Source: Accumulibacter sp. (lineage in GTDB: Bacteria > Pseudomonadota > Gammaproteobacteria > Burkholderiales > Rhodocyclaceae). From it: DNA of 41,558 nucleotides. The notes below the pieces were generated by a model. That model worked only from the letters and a program-made list of their open reading frames with translations. It did no database searches and was not told where the DNA came from. Below are positions 25,708-33,607 of the stretch, piece after piece; position 1 is the stretch's first letter, and every line of letters begins with the position of its first letter. Location of the stretch: assembly GCA_016788495.1 (NCBI GenBank), contig JAEUOM010000010.1:1-41558 (forward strand), given 5' to 3'. The translations under genes were made by a program, and so were the position numbers.

Positions 25708-26646
25708 TCAGCGCTCGAGCAGAGGACGCAGGGTATCGGCCAGAACCTCTGCATCGAACTTGGCAACGTAGGCATCGACACCCACGGCCTTGCCCATCGC
25801 GTGGTTGGCCTGTGACGAAAGCGACGAGTGCATGACTACCGGAATACCCGTGAACCGGACATCGCCCTTGATGTTTCTGGTGAGGACGTAGCCATCCATT
25901 TCCGGCATCTCGGCGTCAACCAGGATCAGGCGGACTTCGTCGCGCAGCGTGCTGCCACTCTGGTCGGCATGCGCCGCAATGGCCTGCAGACGGCTCCACG
26001 CTTCGGCGCCATTGGTGGCGTGCTTGTGCCTGACGCCGAGCTTGTCCAGAACCTCGGTGATCTTGCGCCGGGCAACCACGGAGTCATCAACGAAGAAGAT
26101 GCTCACATCCTGGTCGAGGTTGGCTGGCGGAATGTCTACGATGATCGCCTCGCCGAAGGCGTTGGCGAGAATCTGTTCGACGTCGAGAATCGACACCAGC
26201 TTGCCATCGTCCAGTTCGGTGACGGCGGTGATCAACCCCTGATTGGTCGACAGCAGATTCTCCGGAGCCCTCACCTTCTCCCAGTCCACCCGGATGATGC
26301 GGTCCACTTCATGCACGAGAAAACCGAGGGTCCGCTTGGAATACTCGGCCACCATCATGGTCCTGCCGTACTCATCGTGGTGCTCCCGGTGCTCGAGAAA
26401 GGCAATCAACGAGAGCACGGGAATGACGTTGCCGCGCAGGGAAATCAACCCTTCCACTCCCCGCGGCATGTTCGGCGTCCTGGTGATGGGTGGCGTCCGT
26501 CCGACTTCCCGCACCTTGAAGACGTTGATGCCGAAGGTCTCGCGGGTTCCCAGCGAGAAGAGCAGGATTTCCATCTTGTTCGATCCGGCGAGACGGGTTC
26601 GTGCGTCAACGCCGTCGAGCAGGTTCTTCCTTTCGGCCAAATCCAT
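25708..26646 (-). CDS. cheV: CheV coupling protein (CheW-receiver fusion), copy 1
   Basis: CheV joins a CheW-like adaptor domain, which links receptors to CheA, to a receiver domain that tunes the coupling by phosphorylation. The CheW part starts near residue 10 (MEILLFSLGTRETFGINVFK, VREVGRTPPITRTPNMPRGV). The receiver occupies residues ~185-310, with the acidic pair in FFVDDSVVARRKI and the phospho-Asp in LILVDAEMPEMDGYVLTRNI. The length is 312 residues. It is 23 bases after a second cheV. With no cheW in the window, the two CheV proteins may be the local adaptors. Confidence 0.94.
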   Translation of the reverse strand: MDLAERKNLLDGVDARTRLAGSNKMEILLFSLGTRETFGINVFKVREVGRTPPITRTPNMPRGVEGLISLRGNVIPVLSLIAFLEHREHHDEYGRTMMVAEYSKRTLGFLVHEVDRIIRVDWEKVRAPENLLSTNQGLITAVTELDDGKLVSILDVEQILANAFGEAIIVDIPPANLDQDVSIFFVDDSVVARRKITEVLDKLGVRHKHATNGAEAWSRLQAIAAHADQSGSTLRDEVRLILVDAEMPEMDGYVLTRNIKGDVRFTGIPVVMHSSLSSQANHAMGKAVGVDAYVAKFDAEVLADTLRPLLER

Positions 26647-26669
26647 CCTATCGCTCCTGTGAAGTCCGC

Positions 26670-27641
26670 TCAGCAGGACGGCAGCGCCGGCACGCTGCCG
26701 CCCTGCAGCCTGCGCGTCAGCGTTTCCGAAAGGCGCTGCGGCTCGAACTTGGGCACGTACTCGTCAACGCCGACGGACTTGCCAAGCTGCTGGTTCGACA
26801 TTCCCGACAGCGACGAGTGCATGATCACCGGCACGCCAGCAAAACGCGGGTCGGACTTGATCCTCTTCGTCAGGATGTAGCCGTCCATCTCCGGCATTTC
26901 GATGTCGGTCAGAACGAGACTGATCAGTTCGCTGACGGCCTGACCGGAAGCCTGTGCGTAGGCAGCCATCTTCTCCAGTTCCAGCCAGGCGTCAAGACCA
27001 TTGATCGCGGCCACGTACTGCACACCCATCGCACCCAGCGTACGCTCGATCTGTTTGCGCGCAACCGAAGAGTCGTCGGCGAAGAAAACCGTCAGACGCG
27101 GATTGTCCAGGGGCTTGATATTGCGGTAGACGATCTCGTCATCGTAGTTGGTGGTCTCCGAGAGGATCTTCTCGACATCCATCATCATCACCAGACGACC
27201 GTCCGGCAATTCGGTGACGGCCGTCACCAGACCACCGAGCTCGGCCAGCAACATGGCCGGCGGCACCCGCATCTGCCCCCAGTCGAGGCGCAGGATGGTA
27301 TCGACGCCCTCGACCAGGAAGCCCTGCGTATGACCGGCATACTCGGTGATGATCATGATCGAGCGTGGCGTCTGCGTATCGACTCCGGCATAGCGCGCGA
27401 GGTCGACGACCGGCACCAGCGCGCCGCGCAGGCTGACCATTCCCTCGACCGAGGGCGGCATTTCCGGCGCCGCCGTGATCGGCGGCGTACGCATGACTTC
27501 ACGCACCTTGAAGACGTTGATGCCGAAGGTTTCGCGGCGACCGGTGCGCGCATCGGTGCCGAGCGAGAAGAGCAGGATCTCCAGCTTGTTGGTTCCCGCC
27601 AGCTTGGTCCGGGCATCGATGTTCTTCAGCAAATCCGACAT
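26670..27641 (-). CDS. cheV: CheV coupling protein (CheW-receiver fusion), copy 2
   Basis: A second CheV of 323 residues with the same domain order. The CheW domain is LEILLFSLGTDARTGRRETF, GINVFKVREVMRTPPITAAP, EMPPSVEGMVSLRGALVPVV. The receiver has FFADDSSVARKQIERTLGAM and the phospho-Asp in LVLTDIEMPEMDGYILTKRI. It differs from copy 1 by a short insertion (DARTG) near residue 30 and by the surface around the adaptor core, so it is a divergent paralogue, not a recent duplicate. It lies 111 bases after the mcp gene. No clear promoter was seen in that gap, so it may be read through from mcp. Confidence 0.94.
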   Translation of the reverse strand: MSDLLKNIDARTKLAGTNKLEILLFSLGTDARTGRRETFGINVFKVREVMRTPPITAAPEMPPSVEGMVSLRGALVPVVDLARYAGVDTQTPRSIMIITEYAGHTQGFLVEGVDTILRLDWGQMRVPPAMLLAELGGLVTAVTELPDGRLVMMMDVEKILSETTNYDDEIVYRNIKPLDNPRLTVFFADDSSVARKQIERTLGAMGVQYVAAINGLDAWLELEKMAAYAQASGQAVSELISLVLTDIEMPEMDGYILTKRIKSDPRFAGVPVIMHSSLSGMSNQQLGKSVGVDEYVPKFEPQRLSETLTRRLQGGSVPALPSC

Positions 27642-27752
27642 GTGTATCTTCCTCTCGCAGGAGCCAGCGCCGATCGAGTCGCCGACATCTTAATCGAATC
27701 GTCAAGAGCACGCCAAGACAGCCCGCAGTGCCCGCCGTGAGTCCGTCCGGTT

Positions 27753-29450
27753 TCACGCGCCCGTCTTGTAGCCGATCCGGAAGCCGCCCCAGTGGCGGCC
27801 CTTGACGTAGATCGGTGCCGAAATGTCGTGCATCAGCTCACCCGTGTCGCGACGATACGTCTGCAGCAGGAACGAATGCTCGTGACCGCCGCAGCGCCTG
27901 CCGACCGGGTCGTCAAAAATGCGCTTGGTACGGCTGCGCACGAAATCAACCTTCTCGTCGCCGCTCAGAGGATGCGAGAAGGCTCGGTTGTGGGTCGGCA
28001 CATAGCCGTTGCGGTCGATACAGATTGCGTAGACCAGACCTTGATGCTGCGCCAGCAGTTGCTCCTGCAGGGGTGCCACGGCCTGATCGGTGAACTCGTC
28101 GAAGCGCGTCCGGTACTTCTGCGGTCGCGTGTTGGGAATCGGCTGGTAGCGGTCGTCGAACAGCTCGTCAACGCTGGTCCTGGCAGCGTCGACGGCGCCG
28201 TCGAGGAGCGCGCCGACGGCCCGTGCCGCGTCGGTGACGATGTCGGGCATGCGGGCGTGGATGGCAACTGCCTGCTCACCGACTGCCCCCAGCCTGAAGA
28301 CATTGCCCACTTCCTTCAGGTTTTCGGCCAGGCACTCGACATGGTCGACCGCCCGCAAGGTCTGCCCGCTGACCGTACTGTTCACCTCGGCCATCTGCCT
28401 GATGTTGCCCACATGCTCGGCGATGCTCGCGCCGGTGCGAGTCTGCTGGCTGACCGCAGCGGCGATCGCCTCCACCTTCTCCAGCGTCTGTCGCGCCCCG
28501 CTGTTGATGCCGTCGAGCGCCTGCGCCGCCTGCCGCGCCAGCTCGGCACCCTTGCGCGCCTGACCCGTCCCGGCTTCGATGCTGGCAATTGCCGACTGCG
28601 TCTCGCCCTGAATGGCCGTGATCATCTGGCTGATCTCGCCGGTCGCCTGCGAGGTCCGTTCCGCAAGCTTGCGCACCTCGTCGGCGACGACGGCGAAGCC
28701 ACGCCCGTGCTCACCCGCCCGCGCCGCTTCGATGGCCGCGTTGAGGGCCAGCAGATTGGTCTGGTCGGCGATTTCGCGGATCGTCTGGACAATACCGCTG
28801 ATGGCTCGTGAGCGTTCGCCGAGGGCACCGACCACGGCTGCCGACTGGCTCACCGAGGCGGCGATCTGCTCCATTTCTGCCGATGCCCTGCGGGCGATCG
28901 ACATTCCCTCGCTTGACAGGCTGTTCGATCTCTCGGCGATGCCTGCGGTTTCGCTGGCCTTCTCGCTCACTTCGTTCATCTGCAGCGTCAGATTGGCCAT
29001 CTCGCCGGCGGTCGCCAGCGCGGCATCGCGCTGCTCGTTCGATCCGGCAGCCACCCGCCGGGCATCACCGATCAACTGCTGCGAAGCAGTGCCGACTTCA
29101 ATCGAGTTGAACAACAGCTTGCCGACGATGGTGGCGAAGCTATCCATCAGGCGGTTGTAGTCGGCAGCGACCAGAGCCAGCTCATCACGCCCGCTGGCAG
29201 CTGCACGCCGGGTGAGGTCGCCATCGGCGTAAGTCCCTCCGATCACCGCGCGCAGTCCCTGCAGGCGACCCAGCAGATCGCGCTCGAGCACCACGGCGAT
29301 GGCGACCGCAGCGAGCAGGACGAGCCCCGCTGCCGACAGCCAGCCCGGCAAACCGCCGCCCAGGACCACGTGGCCCAGCCAACCGCCTGCGGCAGTGAGC
29401 AGCACCAATACCAGCATCGCAGCACGGATCTTCCACGCCAGTTGCATCAT
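27753..29450 (-). CDS. Methyl-accepting chemotaxis protein with a C-terminal sensor-like domain
   Basis: A 565-residue receptor. Two membrane helices (residues ~8-28 and ~35-57) are separated by only a few residues, so there is almost no periplasmic domain. A HAMP-like region (~58-110) and the coiled signalling domain follow, with the strongly conserved tip [40 protein letters not shown]. After it comes a ~134-residue globular C-terminal domain (from ~432) with [40 protein letters not shown] and [17 protein letters not shown], which looks Cache/PAS-like and would be cytoplasmic. The ligand is unknown. A GAGGAG precedes ATG. A sigma-28-like promoter lies upstream. Confidence 0.92.
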   Translation of the reverse strand: MMQLAWKIRAAMLVLVLLTAAGGWLGHVVLGGGLPGWLSAAGLVLLAAVAIAVVLERDLLGRLQGLRAVIGGTYADGDLTRRAAASGRDELALVAADYNRLMDSFATIVGKLLFNSIEVGTASQQLIGDARRVAAGSNEQRDAALATAGEMANLTLQMNEVSEKASETAGIAERSNSLSSEGMSIARRASAEMEQIAASVSQSAAVVGALGERSRAISGIVQTIREIADQTNLLALNAAIEAARAGEHGRGFAVVADEVRKLAERTSQATGEISQMITAIQGETQSAIASIEAGTGQARKGAELARQAAQALDGINSGARQTLEKVEAIAAAVSQQTRTGASIAEHVGNIRQMAEVNSTVSGQTLRAVDHVECLAENLKEVGNVFRLGAVGEQAVAIHARMPDIVTDAARAVGALLDGAVDAARTSVDELFDDRYQPIPNTRPQKYRTRFDEFTDQAVAPLQEQLLAQHQGLVYAICIDRNGYVPTHNRAFSHPLSGDEKVDFVRSRTKRIFDDPVGRRCGGHEHSFLLQTYRRDTGELMHDISAPIYVKGRHWGGFRIGYKTGA

Positions 29451-29490
29451 CGTCGTCTCCTCGTCGCCGCCTCAGCGCTCCATCATCAAT

Positions 29491-29517
29491 GAAACGGCAA
29501 GAAACGCCGCCCCTTTA
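29491..29517 (-). promoter_or_regulatory. Sigma-28 (FliA) promoter candidate for mcp-che
   Basis: The minus strand reads TAAAGGGG, 11 bases, GCCGTTTC. The TAAAG of the -35 and the GCCG core of the -10 match the FliA consensus at exact spacing, with weaker outer bases. It lies ~40 bases upstream of the mcp ATG and could serve the whole mcp-cheVVYZA operon. Confidence 0.6.
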
Positions 29518-29617
29518 GCGTCTTCGCCCGGCCTGTGAAATCGCTGCCGCCCGTTGCCGCCCGCGGACAGCCCCGCCGCGCGTCGCGAGTGGCGGTGTCC
29601 GCACCACCTCCCGGCGA

Positions 29618-31669
29618 TCATCCGGCCAGCGGTTCGTGGATGGTCACCCGCGCCGCACGGCCGCGAACCGCCACTCGGTCAAGTTCGCGGCATGGCCAGT
29701 CGCCCAGTTCCTGCCGCGTCGCCTCACCGACGATCACCCCTGCATCATAGTGCGTCGACAGTCCCTGCAGGCGCGCAGCCAGGTTCACGGCGTCGCCGAG
29801 CACCGTGTAGGCACGTCGGTGGCGCGAACCCATGTCGCCGACAACCATGATGCCGCTGTTGATACCGATGCCGATGCGCAGGGGTGGCCAGCCACGTACT
29901 GCCAGCCGCTGATTGAGGGCTGGCAGTGCCGCCTGCATCGCCAGGGCCGCGGCAACCGCGTGCCGCGCATGCAGCGGGTCCGCGACCGGTGCACCCCAGA
30001 AGGCGACGATCGCGTCACCAACGTACTTGTCGAGAGTACCCCGGTGCAGCCGGATGACATCGGTCATCGCCGACAGGTAGTCGTTCATCATTGCCGCCAG
30101 CTCGGCAGCGGGCATCTGTTCGGCGATCGTCGTGAAGCCACGGATGTCCGCGAAGAGCACGGTCAACTCGGCGTTGCGGCCGCGCATATCGTAGCGCTCC
30201 GGATCGCGGCTCATCTCATCAACCAGCTCCGGCGGTACGTACTGGCCAAAGAGCGCCGCCAGCCGGCGGCGCGCGCGCGACTCGACGAACGAGCCAAAAT
30301 AGAGTTGCAGCGTCAGCAGCAGCGTCAGCAGACAGATGGTGGCGGCGGCTGGCAGAACCAGACCGGCAGTCGCCCAGGCCAGCAGGTTGAGGACGGCCAG
30401 TACCAGTACGAGCACGAGCGTCAGGCCGACCGCCGCATGCGGTGACAGTCGAGGCAACAGCGGCAGCAGGACCAGAGCGAGAAGAGACAGTACTGCCGCT
30501 TCGAGAAGCATCGTCCAGGGTGGCGCATGCGGCAGCTTGCCGGCCAGCAGCCCGGCGAGCAGGTTGGCGTGCACCTCGACTCCCGGAAGCGCCTCGTTGA
30601 CCGGCGTCACCCGCTGGTCAAGCAGGCCTGCGGCACTGCTGCCAAGGAGAACGATCCGCCCGCGCAAAGCGTCGCCGGGCAGCCGGGCGGCGGCGACATC
30701 GGCCGCCGAATGGTAGCGGAATCCCCCCGCCACCCGGCGAAACGGCAGCAATACGGCCGCCTGGCGATCCACCTCGATGCGGCGCGAGCCGCGAGTACTC
30801 GTCAACTCGATGGCGACCAGCGGCGGCGCAGTGACCTGCCAGGGAAGCCGCTCCCCGAAGTGCAGCCGCAGCGCCGGGCCGCCCAGCAGCAGTTGCGCCA
30901 TGACCAGCGGCAGCGCACCGTAGACCTGACCGGCATGCCTTGCCAGCAACCAGCCGCGGCGGACCACGCCATCCGGATCGACCGGTGCACCAAGGAAGCC
31001 GCCCCCAGCTGCCGCCTGCTGCAGCAACGGCAGGTTGGCACCGTAGCCCGGCCAGTCGGTCAGTCCCGTTGCCTGCGCGAGTTCGGCAGCACCGGTCGGC
31101 AGTGCTGGCGGCAGCGCGCCGCTCCTCGCCGCGGCCGCGCCAGTGGACAGGTGAAATCCGAGCACCACTGGATGTCGGCGCAGGACGGCGGCAAGCCGAC
31201 CGTCGTTGTCGAGTGCCGGCCGCAGGTCTTCGACGGCCGAGCGAAAAGCAGCGTTCTGCCGCAGTGGCCCGCGTGCGAGGGCCTCCAACACCGGCAACCC
31301 GGAGCTTTCGTCGGCCTCCGCGAGGATGATGTCCATCCCGAGCAGCAGCGCGCCATAGTCGGAAAAGATCCGCTCGACCAGATCGGCCAGCCGGGCACGG
31401 CTCCACGGCCAGCGCCCGAGTTCTGCCAGAGAACGCTCGTCGACATCGATGATGACGATTCTGTCATCGACCGGCGCCTGCGCGAACCAGCGCACGCGGG
31501 CGTCGTACAAGGCGGCGTCGAGTCGGGTCAAGGCGTCGATCTCGATGTAGCGCAGACTGTGCGCCAGAAGCACGGCGAGCAGCAGCAGCCCAAGCAGGCC
31601 GCGCCAGCCAGCAGATGACAGGCTCCGTCGGATCGTCGCCGTGCGGTCAGCGAAGCTTGATCTCGACAC
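29618..31669 (-). CDS. CHASE2-domain class III adenylate cyclase
   Basis: A membrane cyclase of ~683 residues. An N-terminal helix (LLGLLLLAVLLAHSLRYIEI) precedes a periplasmic CHASE2 sensor (for example DRIVIIDVDERSLAELGRWP). Three helices follow (~370-460), then the catalytic domain. Metal-binding Asp residues are in LFADIRGFTTIAEQMP and VGDAIVAFWGAP. The purine lysine is in LDKYVGDA. The position that is Asp in mammalian adenylate cyclases is Thr (RRAYTVLGDAVNLAARLQ), the class IIIb pattern, so I infer cAMP as product. I start at GTG 31669, because ATG 31762 would overlap the upstream gene by 116 bases. No good Shine-Dalgarno supports either. It is the last gene of the fecR/ompA cassette. 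Confidence 0.9.
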   Translation of the reverse strand: MSRSSFADRTATIRRSLSSAGWRGLLGLLLLAVLLAHSLRYIEIDALTRLDAALYDARVRWFAQAPVDDRIVIIDVDERSLAELGRWPWSRARLADLVERIFSDYGALLLGMDIILAEADESSGLPVLEALARGPLRQNAAFRSAVEDLRPALDNDGRLAAVLRRHPVVLGFHLSTGAAAARSGALPPALPTGAAELAQATGLTDWPGYGANLPLLQQAAAGGGFLGAPVDPDGVVRRGWLLARHAGQVYGALPLVMAQLLLGGPALRLHFGERLPWQVTAPPLVAIELTSTRGSRRIEVDRQAAVLLPFRRVAGGFRYHSAADVAAARLPGDALRGRIVLLGSSAAGLLDQRVTPVNEALPGVEVHANLLAGLLAGKLPHAPPWTMLLEAAVLSLLALVLLPLLPRLSPHAAVGLTLVLVLVLAVLNLLAWATAGLVLPAAATICLLTLLLTLQLYFGSFVESRARRRLAALFGQYVPPELVDEMSRDPERYDMRGRNAELTVLFADIRGFTTIAEQMPAAELAAMMNDYLSAMTDVIRLHRGTLDKYVGDAIVAFWGAPVADPLHARHAVAAALAMQAALPALNQRLAVRGWPPLRIGIGINSGIMVVGDMGSRHRRAYTVLGDAVNLAARLQGLSTHYDAGVIVGEATRQELGDWPCRELDRVAVRGRAARVTIHEPLAG

Positions 31670-32237
31670 GGCGATTGCGCGGCTCGGCGACGCCGTCTTC
31701 GGTAAGAACCACTGGCTCGCGTTCGCCGCGACCGACGACAGCGATCGAATCCGGCGCAACACCGGCCCGGATCAGCTGCTCACGCACCGCCTCGGCGCGG
31801 CGCAGCGACAGCCGATCGTTGCCCTCGGAGCTTCCCGTCCGGTCGGTATGGCCGATGACGATGGCCTCAGCCGCCGGAAGGCTGGCGAGTTCGTCGCGGA
31901 TGATCGGCAACTTGCTGCGCGACTCAGGTGTCAGGACGGTGGTTCCGGTTTCAAAATGGACGACGTAGATGCGTGGGCGAGCCGGTTGCATGTCGAGCAA
32001 CCGGCCATAGGACTCGCGCACCATGCGTGGACTGCTTGTCAGCCTGCTCGGCCTGCCGCCGCGGACATCGACTCCACTGTAGGGCTCGGCGAGCACGATC
32101 TCGCCACCGGCAGCCGCAACCGAAAGTGCGCCGACGCGACCGTCCGGCCCGGGCAACAGGAGGACGTGGTCGGTTACCCGTGAACAGGCGGCAAGCGTCA
32201 GCCAGAGGACGCAATGGCCGATCCGGACGCGGATCAT
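31647..32237 (-). CDS. OmpA-family lipoprotein
   Basis: A 196-residue protein with a lipoprotein signal (LWLTLAAC, Cys18). The C-terminal half is an OmpA/Pal peptidoglycan-binding domain: IYVVHFETGTTVLTPESRSK, EAIVIGHTDRTGSSEGNDRL, SLRRAEAVREQLIRAGV and EPRNRRVEIKL. The N-terminal half (~25-95) is unassigned. The start overlaps the fecR stop as ATGA, and the 3' end overlaps the cyclase start, so three genes are translationally coupled. It probably links the outer membrane to peptidoglycan. A role in passing an envelope signal to the CHASE2 cyclase is inference. Confidence 0.9.
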   Translation of the reverse strand: MIRVRIGHCVLWLTLAACSRVTDHVLLLPGPDGRVGALSVAAAGGEIVLAEPYSGVDVRGGRPSRLTSSPRMVRESYGRLLDMQPARPRIYVVHFETGTTVLTPESRSKLPIIRDELASLPAAEAIVIGHTDRTGSSEGNDRLSLRRAEAVREQLIRAGVAPDSIAVVGRGEREPVVLTEDGVAEPRNRRVEIKLR

Positions 32238-32686
32238 TCGCCCTCCCCACGGACTTCGATGATGAATTCGGTGCCCCGGATGCCGAGCACGACGTTCGGT
32301 GTCCGGAAGCCCACGTTCTCGGGACTCTGTCTGGCAAGCAAGCCAGTCACCACGCTCAGCGTACCCTGCAGCAGGGTGGTCAGCATGTTGCCTGCGCGCG
32401 TCGTCGGGTCGAAGCGGAAGTCGTTGATCAACAACGTGCTGTTCGGCCCGGCGGTGAGCAGGGTGTCATCGGCCAGCGTGATGCCCACCGCGCCGTCAAC
32501 GCCGGTACGCACCCGGTCGCCGACCTGCACCGGACGGCCCACCTGCACTGGCAGCGTGAGCCCGGCACGTTCCAGGTTCACGCTGCCTTCGAGTCGTTTG
32601 ACCTTGCCGACAGGCAGGCCTGCCTCGGCACCGGCAGCCGATGCGCAGAGCAACAGCAGAAACGGCAGGAGATGACAGAACCTCAA
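32234..32686 (-). CDS. FecR-domain periplasmic protein
   Basis: A Sec signal peptide (LPFLLLLCASAAGAEA) leads a FecR domain: GKVKRLEGSVNLERAGLTLP, VQVGRPVQVGDRVRTGVDGA and VGITLADDTLLTAGPNSTLL. The end GFRTPNVVLGIRGTEFIIEV is the usual close of stand-alone FecR-domain proteins. These differ from the TonB-linked FecR anti-sigma factor because they have no sigma-binding N-terminus. I prefer the TTG start at 32686, which has a perfect GGAGG eight bases upstream; the ATG at 32701 overlaps that GGAGG. It overlaps the OmpA-like gene by 4 bases. Confidence 0.88.
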   Translation of the reverse strand: MRFCHLLPFLLLLCASAAGAEAGLPVGKVKRLEGSVNLERAGLTLPVQVGRPVQVGDRVRTGVDGAVGITLADDTLLTAGPNSTLLINDFRFDPTTRAGNMLTTLLQGTLSVVTGLLARQSPENVGFRTPNVVLGIRGTEFIIEVRGEGE

Positions 32687-32859
32687 TGCGGGAACCTCCA
32701 TCCGGTCGCCAAGGCGGGTGGCGAGGAAAGCTTGCCAGCGCTGGTCGACCCCGGCGCCAGCGCTGTGTGACGCACCGGCGCAGCCTGCGGCTGCGAACCC
32801 TGCGCGCTCATGCCGGCGCCACCGCCGTCACGGCTGGCCGGCCGACATCTGGCTTCGAA

Positions 32860-33291
32860 TCAGCGCGCCCGATAAAGCAGGGTCGGATGAACCGCCTGCA
32901 GAATCTTCTGCATCGCCCGGCGCCGCTGCAGATTGAGAATGATCGGCGAGCGGGTGTTGGCGGCAATCGTGCCTCCGTCTGCCGCACTGCGGTAGACGAT
33001 GATCACCACCGCCGCGTCCTCGGCACGCTCCAGTTCGAGCTCGGCGCAGTCGGCGTCGGACAGTTCGATCTCGTACTCGAGGTCCAGCGTTTCGGGGGCA
33101 ACGATTGGGAAGGCAACGGCCACATCGTCCAGCGACTGTAGCCAGAAGACGGCCGGTTGCGGCCCTTCCTCGTGGAAAAAGCTGAAGCGCCGACAGTCGG
33201 GAAAGCCAGCGGGGCCCACCGCGAAGGTGAACACGGTCTGCGGATCGACCGGCACATCCTTGAGCCCAAAGCGTTCGAGATCAATCTTCAT
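32860..33291 (-). CDS. fliW: Flagellar assembly factor FliW (CsrA antagonist)
   Basis: A 143-residue protein that matches FliW in length and pattern: VFTFAVGPAGFPDCRRFSFF, FWLQSLDDVAVAFPIVAPET, LDLEYEIELSD, VIIVYR and TIAANTRSPIILNLQRRRAM. FliW binds CsrA, blocking its repression of flagellin mRNA, and is itself displaced by flagellin. This sets flagellin synthesis to export. The flagellin and csrA genes are not in the window, so the partner is assumed. It is ~170 bases upstream of the fecR gene on the same strand and divergent from tex. A sigma-70-like promoter lies just upstream. Confidence 0.85.
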   Translation of the reverse strand: MKIDLERFGLKDVPVDPQTVFTFAVGPAGFPDCRRFSFFHEEGPQPAVFWLQSLDDVAVAFPIVAPETLDLEYEIELSDADCAELELERAEDAAVVIIVYRSAADGGTIAANTRSPIILNLQRRRAMQKILQAVHPTLLYRAR

Positions 33292-33338
33292 CGCTTACCC
33301 CCCGACGTAGTACGAGATGCAACAACCCGACTACAGCA

Positions 33339-33367
33339 ATTTAACCTCTTTCTCGACCCTGCGGCAA
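33339..33367 (-). promoter_or_regulatory. Sigma-70-like promoter candidate for fliW
   Basis: The minus strand reads TTGCCG, 17 bases, TTAAAT. The -35 has the TTG core, and the -10 keeps T1, A2-like and T6 features of TATAAT. It lies ~50 bases before the fliW ATG. It is not a FliA-type sequence, so fliW may be expressed outside the late-gene tier. Confidence 0.4.
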
Positions 33368-33409
33368 ATCCTCTTCGCTGCCGGCCGCCGCCGGCGCAAC
33401 CCACCCGCC

Positions 33410-33438
33410 TTGAGTTTTGCCGCCCGATTCTGCATAGT
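33410..33438 (+). promoter_or_regulatory. Sigma-70-like promoter candidate for tex
   Basis: TTGAGT, 17 bases, CATAGT on the plus strand. Both boxes are 4 of 6 against TTGACA/TATAAT with ideal spacing. It would leave a ~165-base leader before the tex ATG. Confidence 0.35.
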
Positions 33439-33607
33439 TCGCGCTGTTTCGCGGCACTGCCGGCAGCGCCGTGGAAGTCCGGGCAGGCAAGGATCGGCAG
33501 CGCTGACCGTTTCCGGCCGTCTTCCGATCGTCGCCGGCTGCGGTCGCAGGGAGCATTCGCAGCCACCTGCGCGCTCCACCGTCAACCAACCAAGGCCCGC
33601 AGAGCCC

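Larger units (their letters stand above)
33292..33607. other. Divergent fliW/tex intergenic region
   Basis: These 316 bases hold no convincing gene. Candidate sigma-70 promoters face both ways (33339-33367 for fliW, 33410-33438 for tex). The tex frame stays open upstream to 33317, but those residues do not match the family. I see no hairpin or operator beyond the promoters. Confidence 0.7.

Noticed and set aside
27642..27752. Possible sigma-28 or sigma-54 promoter before the first cheV
   Set aside because: The best matches had wrong spacing or lacked the GCCG or GC core, so I assume read-through from mcp.
31670..31762. Longer cyclase start at ATG 31762
   Set aside because: Would overlap the OmpA-like gene by 116 bases, and the added residues have no membrane or domain feature. 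The GTG start at 31669 is also only inferred.
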